A DNA stretch of 64,000 bases from Acidovorax sp. 106 (GTDB taxonomy: Bacteria; Pseudomonadota; Gammaproteobacteria; Burkholderiales; Burkholderiaceae_C), in NCBI RefSeq assembly GCF_003663825.1, contig NZ_RCCC01000001.1, forward strand, positions 3,480,501 through 3,544,500. The letters are read 5' to 3'. Below, one piece after another: positions 60,320 through 64,000 of the stretch (the stretch's first letter is position 1; every line of letters starts with the position of its first letter). Below the pieces are notes generated by a model. That model made no database searches. It was not told the origin of the DNA and was given only the letters and a program-made list of their open reading frames with translations. Made by a program: the position numbers and the translations under genes.

Positions 60320-61135
60320 TCAGAAACGGTACAGGTAGCCGATGGTGGCGCGTGACAGGCTCGACCGGCCCACGATGGGACTGCGTTTGATTTCGTCAGG
60401 CAACTGGGTGCTGCTGATGTCCAGGAAGATGGTTTGCTTGGGCTGGATAGGGTAGTCCAGCCGCAAACCCAGCTCCAGCGCCGTGGCGGCCTTGCCGGTG
60501 TATTGGGGGCGGTTGGGCAGGGCTTCGCTCGCCTTCACGCCAAAGTAGTAGTCCACGTATTTCTTGTCGAGCCACTGGGCTTGCACCCGTGGGGTGATGC
60601 CGAGTGGGCCGACGTTGAAACGCCGGTCCAGTTGCAGCATCGCCTTTTGCCCCTTGCTGTGGCCTGATGCGTCGGCGGTCCATTCTGCGGTGGCGCGCAC
60701 GAAGGGGTGCATCCAGGTGGCTGTGCCCCCGGCCCAGAAACCGCCCTTGCGTTCGTCCATGCCCGCCAGGATGGGCGCATCGTCGGCTTCGTAACCCATG
60801 CCCTCGTACTTGAGGCGGCCAGTCAGGGCGATCGAGCTGTTGGCGCCTACAGGCCATTGGCCCAGCTTGAGATCGGCCCCGGTGCCCGCCACGCGCAACC
60901 AGGCATTTTCGTAGTGCAGCAAGGGCAGCGCCCGCGTTTTGTTGTCAGCGCCCAGGTAGGGGCTTTGAAACACCCCGACGCCAATGCCCAGACCCCATTG
61001 CGGCGCCGATGAGTCTGGTGCAGTGACTTCGGATTGCGCGGCAGCGTGGCCCGACAGTGCCAGACCCGCGAAAGCCGCTATGGCGCAATAGGAAAGCCGG
61101 GCTGTGTGGGAGGTGCGTTTTTTGGGCTGTTGCAT
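60320..61135 (-). CDS. MipA/OmpV-family outer-membrane protein
   Basis: A 271-residue beta-barrel protein. The signal peptide (about residues 1-33) ends at LSGHAAAQ. The mature part begins with QWGLGIGVGVFQSPYLGAD, characteristic of the MipA/OmpV family, and ends in the aromatic YLYRF expected for outer-membrane insertion. MipA is a scaffold for murein synthesis in E. coli; other members respond to antibiotics or metals. It is the first gene of an operon with a two-component system. Confidence 0.9.
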   Translation of the reverse strand: MQQPKKRTSHTARLSYCAIAAFAGLALSGHAAAQSEVTAPDSSAPQWGLGIGVGVFQSPYLGADNKTRALPLLHYENAWLRVAGTGADLKLGQWPVGANSSIALTGRLKYEGMGYEADDAPILAGMDERKGGFWAGGTATWMHPFVRATAEWTADASGHSKGQKAMLQLDRRFNVGPLGITPRVQAQWLDKKYVDYYFGVKASEALPNRPQYTGKAATALELGLRLDYPIQPKQTIFLDISSTQLPDEIKRSPIVGRSSLSRATIGYLYRF

Positions 61136-61336
61136 GGATGGAATCCTGAATGGGAAGGCGCTGATGGTCCGCTGCCTGGGCTTACTGGCGACTTACCGTG
61201 CTGGCCTTCCAAGGGGACTGGATGGGCCGAGCGTTGTGTTCGCCTGCGGGCAGCGTCCTGGCCCTGATGATCTCCTTTGTGCCCGGCGAGGCGGTGCAAA
61301 TGCTGGCCCGGGGCGCCTGGGGGGGCGACCCGCTGG

Positions 61337-61592
61337 CCGCACCGGCGAGGCATCTGCCGTGGTCCGCTTCAGCGGCAGCGCGATCACTTCGCAGTCGCCC
61401 TCGGGCGCGCCGTCGAGCACCAGATTCTTCAGCACCCGCAGGCCCTTGGGGCGGATGACCTGGTGGCTTTTCGAGCGTCTTGCTGTCGGCGGGGGGCGAT
61501 GCTGGTGGTGTCAATGCCCATCAGCTGCACGCCCCGGTCGGCCAGCCGCTCGATGGGGGCGAGCGCATAGGCGCTGAGCTGGCCGTCCCGCT
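61337..61592 (-). pseudogene. Decayed partial duplicate of kynB
   Basis: This segment parallels kynB positions of about 56959-57220 (residues of roughly 119-205). One frame reads MLKNLVLDGAPEGDCEVIAL against [20 protein letters not shown] in the intact gene. At least two single-base insertions break the frame (GTGGCTTTTCGAGCG, GCGGGGGGCGATG). Both ends of the gene are missing. Confidence 0.85.
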
Positions 61593-61620
61593 GCCCACAA
61601 GAGCGGCAAACACAACCCCC

Positions 61621-61711
61621 TGGCGTCGTTGCCCCGCCTGGTTGGACCCCTGTATTGCCTGCGACGGAACGCCAAGCCAGGGCCGCTTCGCTGAGTCGTG
61701 CTGGCCGATCT
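61621..61711. repeat. Dispersed segment shared with 52613-52712, copy B
   Basis: ACCCCTGTATTGCCTGCGAC (61646-61665) and CCAGGGCCGCTTCGCTGAGT recur here. In one frame it reads PLYCLR; in the shared frame VLPATERQARAASLSRAGRS, then a stop. It begins about 30 bases after the kynB remnant ends. Confidence 0.8.
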
Positions 61712-61956
61712 AAGTATTAACCCCTAAAAGATAAATATGACACTTTTCGAATTTTGGTTGCATTTTTATCATTGTTGCCCAACAATCCACATCGATGGAG
61801 ATCGATTCCTCAACTTTTGCGCTGATGCCCACGACAAGCTGGGGCAAGTGGGCAACCAGAGGCTTCGTTTGCCAGACCTTTGAGTCCGCTGGCTTTTGTC
61901 ATGGGGGTCACCCCGACCAGCAGGCTCTGCTCATTTGGATGTAAGGAGAGGACCTC

Positions 61957-63696
61957 ATGAACCGCTTGAAAGTCTCTACCCGCCTGATTCTGGGCTTTGG
62001 ATTGCTGGCACTGATCGGCATCGTGATCGCTGTGATCGGCGCATTGAACATGCGCTCCATGGCCCAAGACCTTCAAGAGGTCTCTGAGAACCGCATGGTC
62101 AAAGTGGCGCAGTTCACTGAGATCAAAGACAACCTCAATGCGATTGGGCGCTTTGCTCGCAACGTCCTGATTTCTGACGACCCCGCGTTTCGCAACCAAG
62201 AAAAGCAAAAGATCGCAGAGTTGCGCAAGGCCAATAGCGAGCTCTTGGCGGCGTTGGACAAGACAATCGTTTTGCCTAAAGCCAAAGAGCAGCTTGAGAC
62301 CATCCACAAAAACCGTGGCATCTACAACAAGGCCATAGACCGTGCGATAGAAACAGCAGAGCAAGGCGACAAAGCTGCCGCTGGGGCCTTGTTAGTGGGC
62401 GAGGTGCGCACTCTGCAGAACGTGGTCTTCAAGGCGGTAGACGACTCTCGCGCCATGCAAAAAGAAATCGCAGACAAGCTTGCAAGTGAGGCTGCCAAAT
62501 CAGCAGCCACCTCTACATTGCTGATGGCCTCCATGGGCGCTTCCATGCTGGTGCTGAGCCTGCTGGTGGGCTGGGTCATTGTGCGTGACTTGTCCAAGGC
62601 CTTGGGTGCAGAGCCCGCAGAGTTGGCCGATGCTGCCCAACGCGTTGCAGCCGGTGACCTGAGCGTGGAGCTGCACACCCGCAGCGGTGACGAGGTCAGC
62701 GTGATGGCGGCCATGAGCGCCATGCAAAAAGCGCTGACGGGTGTGGTGGCTACCGTGCGCAGCGGGGCCGATGGCGTTGCCACAGCCAGCTCCGAGATTG
62801 CACAAGGCAACAGCGACCTGTCCAGCCGCACGGAGCAGCAAGCGAGCGCGCTGGAAGAAACGGCAGCGTCGATGGAAGAGCTGGCCAGCACCGTCAAGCA
62901 AAACGCAGACAGCGCCCGCCAAGCCAATCAGCTGGCTGTGAACGCCTCCACCGTGGCGGTGCAGGGCGGCGACGTGGTGGGCCAGGTGGTCAATACCATG
63001 AAGGTCATCAACGAAAGCTCCAAGAAGATCGCGGACATCATCAGCGTCATTGACGGCATCGCCTTCCAGACCAACATCTTGGCGCTGAACGCTGCTGTGG
63101 AAGCCGCCCGTGCGGGCGAGCAAGGCCGAGGTTTTGCCGTGGTGGCCAGCGAAGTGCGCAACCTGGCCCAGCGCAGCGCCAGTGCGGCCAAGGACATCAA
63201 GATACTGATCGACAACAGCGTGACCGAAGTGGCGCGGGGAACCACCTTGGCGGACCAGGCGGGCACGACCATGACCGAGGTGGTCTCTGCCATTCGCCGC
63301 GTCACGGACCTGATTGCGGAGGTGAGTGCCGCGAGCAACGAGCAAAGCCAAGGCGTGGCCCAGGTGGGCGAGGCGGTGTCGCAGATGGACCAGGTCACGC
63401 AGCAGAACGCTGCGCTGGTGGAAGAGAGCGCGGCCGCAGCCAGCAGCCTGAGCACGCAGGCGCAGCAACTGCAGCACGCGGTGGCGGTGTTCAAGCTCGC
63501 CGGTGATGCCGCCCACGGCGCTGCCCGCCACAACACCTCGTTTGCTGCACATGCCTCGACACTTGCGCGTCCAGCAGCGTCGCCTGCATCGCGTCCTTTG
63601 GCTGCTAAGGCAACCAGTCAGAAGATTGCAATGGCTAGCAACAAACCTACCGCAGTCCCCGCAGCCGCTGGCGGCGGTGATTGGGAAAACTTCTGA
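61957..63696 (+). CDS. Methyl-accepting chemotaxis protein with CheR-docking tail
   Basis: A 579-residue chemoreceptor. Membrane helices are at about residues 11-30 and 188-210, with a four-helix-bundle-type periplasmic domain between ([20 protein letters not shown]). A HAMP linker and the conserved tip [18 protein letters not shown] follow. An Ala/Pro-rich tether of about 50 residues ends in DWENF. This matches the xWxxF pentapeptide that binds CheR/CheB, so the receptor should be a high-efficiency substrate and could help others. The 12-base gap to cheW suggests an operon. Confidence 0.95.
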   Translation: MNRLKVSTRLILGFGLLALIGIVIAVIGALNMRSMAQDLQEVSENRMVKVAQFTEIKDNLNAIGRFARNVLISDDPAFRNQEKQKIAELRKANSELLAALDKTIVLPKAKEQLETIHKNRGIYNKAIDRAIETAEQGDKAAAGALLVGEVRTLQNVVFKAVDDSRAMQKEIADKLASEAAKSAATSTLLMASMGASMLVLSLLVGWVIVRDLSKALGAEPAELADAAQRVAAGDLSVELHTRSGDEVSVMAAMSAMQKALTGVVATVRSGADGVATASSEIAQGNSDLSSRTEQQASALEETAASMEELASTVKQNADSARQANQLAVNASTVAVQGGDVVGQVVNTMKVINESSKKIADIISVIDGIAFQTNILALNAAVEAARAGEQGRGFAVVASEVRNLAQRSASAAKDIKILIDNSVTEVARGTTLADQAGTTMTEVVSAIRRVTDLIAEVSAASNEQSQGVAQVGEAVSQMDQVTQQNAALVEESAAAASSLSTQAQQLQHAVAVFKLAGDAAHGAARHNTSFAAHASTLARPAASPASRPLAAKATSQKIAMASNKPTAVPAAAGGGDWENF

Positions 63697-63708
63697 TTGG
63701 GGAACCCA

Positions 63709-64000
63709 ATGCTCAATGCCGCCACCACCACACCATCGTCCTTTGCTGCATCCTCTGCAAGCACGGGCGCACTGACCGACATTCGAGAATTTCTGGCATT
63801 CAAGATTGCCAACGAGGAATACGGGGTGGACATCTTGCGCGTGCAGGAAATACGCTCTTACGAAAAGCCCACCACCATCGCCAATGCCCCCGAGCACCTC
63901 AAGGGGGTGGTGAATCTGCGCGGCGTCATCGTTCCCATCATCGACCTGCGCATCAAGCTGGGCGTGGCAGAAGTTCAATACGACCATCTGACCGTGGTGA
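63709..64000 (+). CDS. cheW: CheW chemotaxis adaptor, 3' end cut by window edge
   Basis: The frame from the ATG at 63709 gives 97 residues before the window ends. After a Ser/Thr/Ala-rich leader of about 24 residues, [21 protein letters not shown] and [20 protein letters not shown] match CheW. The protein links chemoreceptors to the CheA kinase. It lies 12 bases after the chemoreceptor stop. Confidence 0.95.
   Translation, partial: MLNAATTTPSSFAASSASTGALTDIREFLAFKIANEEYGVDILRVQEIRSYEKPTTIANAPEHLKGVVNLRGVIVPIIDLRIKLGVAEVQYDHLTVV

Larger units (their letters stand above)
61136..61956. other. Gene-poor region with kynB remnant and dispersed repeat
   Basis: An 821-base stretch. It carries the kynB remnant (61337-61592) and a copy of the IS110-associated segment (61621-61711). 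An AT-rich stretch follows at 61714-61800, which probably includes the promoter of the chemoreceptor gene. AAGGAGAGG just before 61957 is its ribosome-binding site. Confidence 0.7.

Noticed and set aside
61714..61800. Sigma-28 flagellar promoter before the second chemoreceptor
   Set aside because: The region is AT-rich, but no TAAA with GCCGATAA at about 15 bases could be found.

Overview
The window reads as a chromosomal segment of a GC-rich betaproteobacterium, most likely in the Comamonadaceae (Acidovorax-like). This rests on codon use and the mix of gene families, including a short H-NS-type protein, a clade I nitrous-oxide reductase cluster and a kynurenine operon. It also rests on a recurrent intergenic hairpin built on the core GCTGCCAGCGCTT / AAGCGCTGGCAGC, seen about ten times. 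No search was possible, so the genus is an inference. Genes are dense on both strands. I see no rRNA, tRNA, CRISPR array or prophage.

Layout. (1) 1-13078: a purine salvage and catabolism block. It holds xdhA (cut by the left edge), a LysR regulator, a BMP-type nucleoside/purine ABC transporter (ATPase, two permeases, lipoprotein receptor), an adenine-deaminase-type enzyme, a chemoreceptor, a second BMP receptor and guanine deaminase. (2) 13170-18362: dcd, a membrane diguanylate cyclase, a YpfJ-type metalloprotease and an RhlE-type helicase. (3) 18492-29897: the nitrous-oxide reduction cluster. A DUF2946-like gene and nosZ, nosR, nosD, nosF, nosY, nosL plus a second NosL-type gene lie on the minus strand. 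A cytochrome c lipoprotein and nosX (ApbE-like) diverge from them. (4) 30007-35371: apaH, an H-NS-type gene with a clear terminator, and acnA. (5) 35703-41575: two overlapping PAS-GGDEF-EAL genes. (6) 41804-48346: an FAD monooxygenase behind a 163-bp inverted-repeat element, then the prkA / DUF444 / SpoVR stress trio. (7) 48584-52212: a divergent carbamoyltransferase, an MFS transporter and a secreted three-repeat protein. (8) 52853-57575: a LysR gene divergent from an atypical SDR, and the tryptophan-degrading kynB-kynU-kynA operon. (9) 57716-61135: a four-gene operon of a MipA/OmpV porin-like protein, an orphan TetR-ligand-domain-like protein, a response regulator and a histidine kinase. (10) 61957-64000: a chemoreceptor with a CheR-docking tail, and cheW (cut by the right edge).

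How the genes work together. Block 1 forms a coherent route: purine import, deamination of adenine and guanine to hypoxanthine and xanthine, then oxidation by xanthine dehydrogenase; the embedded chemoreceptor may sense the same compounds. Block 3 encodes the periplasmic reductase, its electron supply (NosR, cytochrome c), flavinylation (NosX) and copper-site maturation (NosDFY, NosL). The kyn genes convert tryptophan to anthranilate and alanine.

The most unusual points are these: a repeat hairpin translated in frame inside acnA; a decayed partial copy of kynB next to a repeat that elsewhere is fused to an IS110-transposase-like start; a near-palindromic 163-bp MITE-like element; a lipobox in the Tat signal of NosZ; an abrupt codon-usage change inside the first GGDEF-EAL gene; an apparently HTH-less TetR-like protein in a two-component operon; and the secreted protein with three tandem copies of an uncharacterised module. 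No wholly new multi-gene system could be demonstrated.
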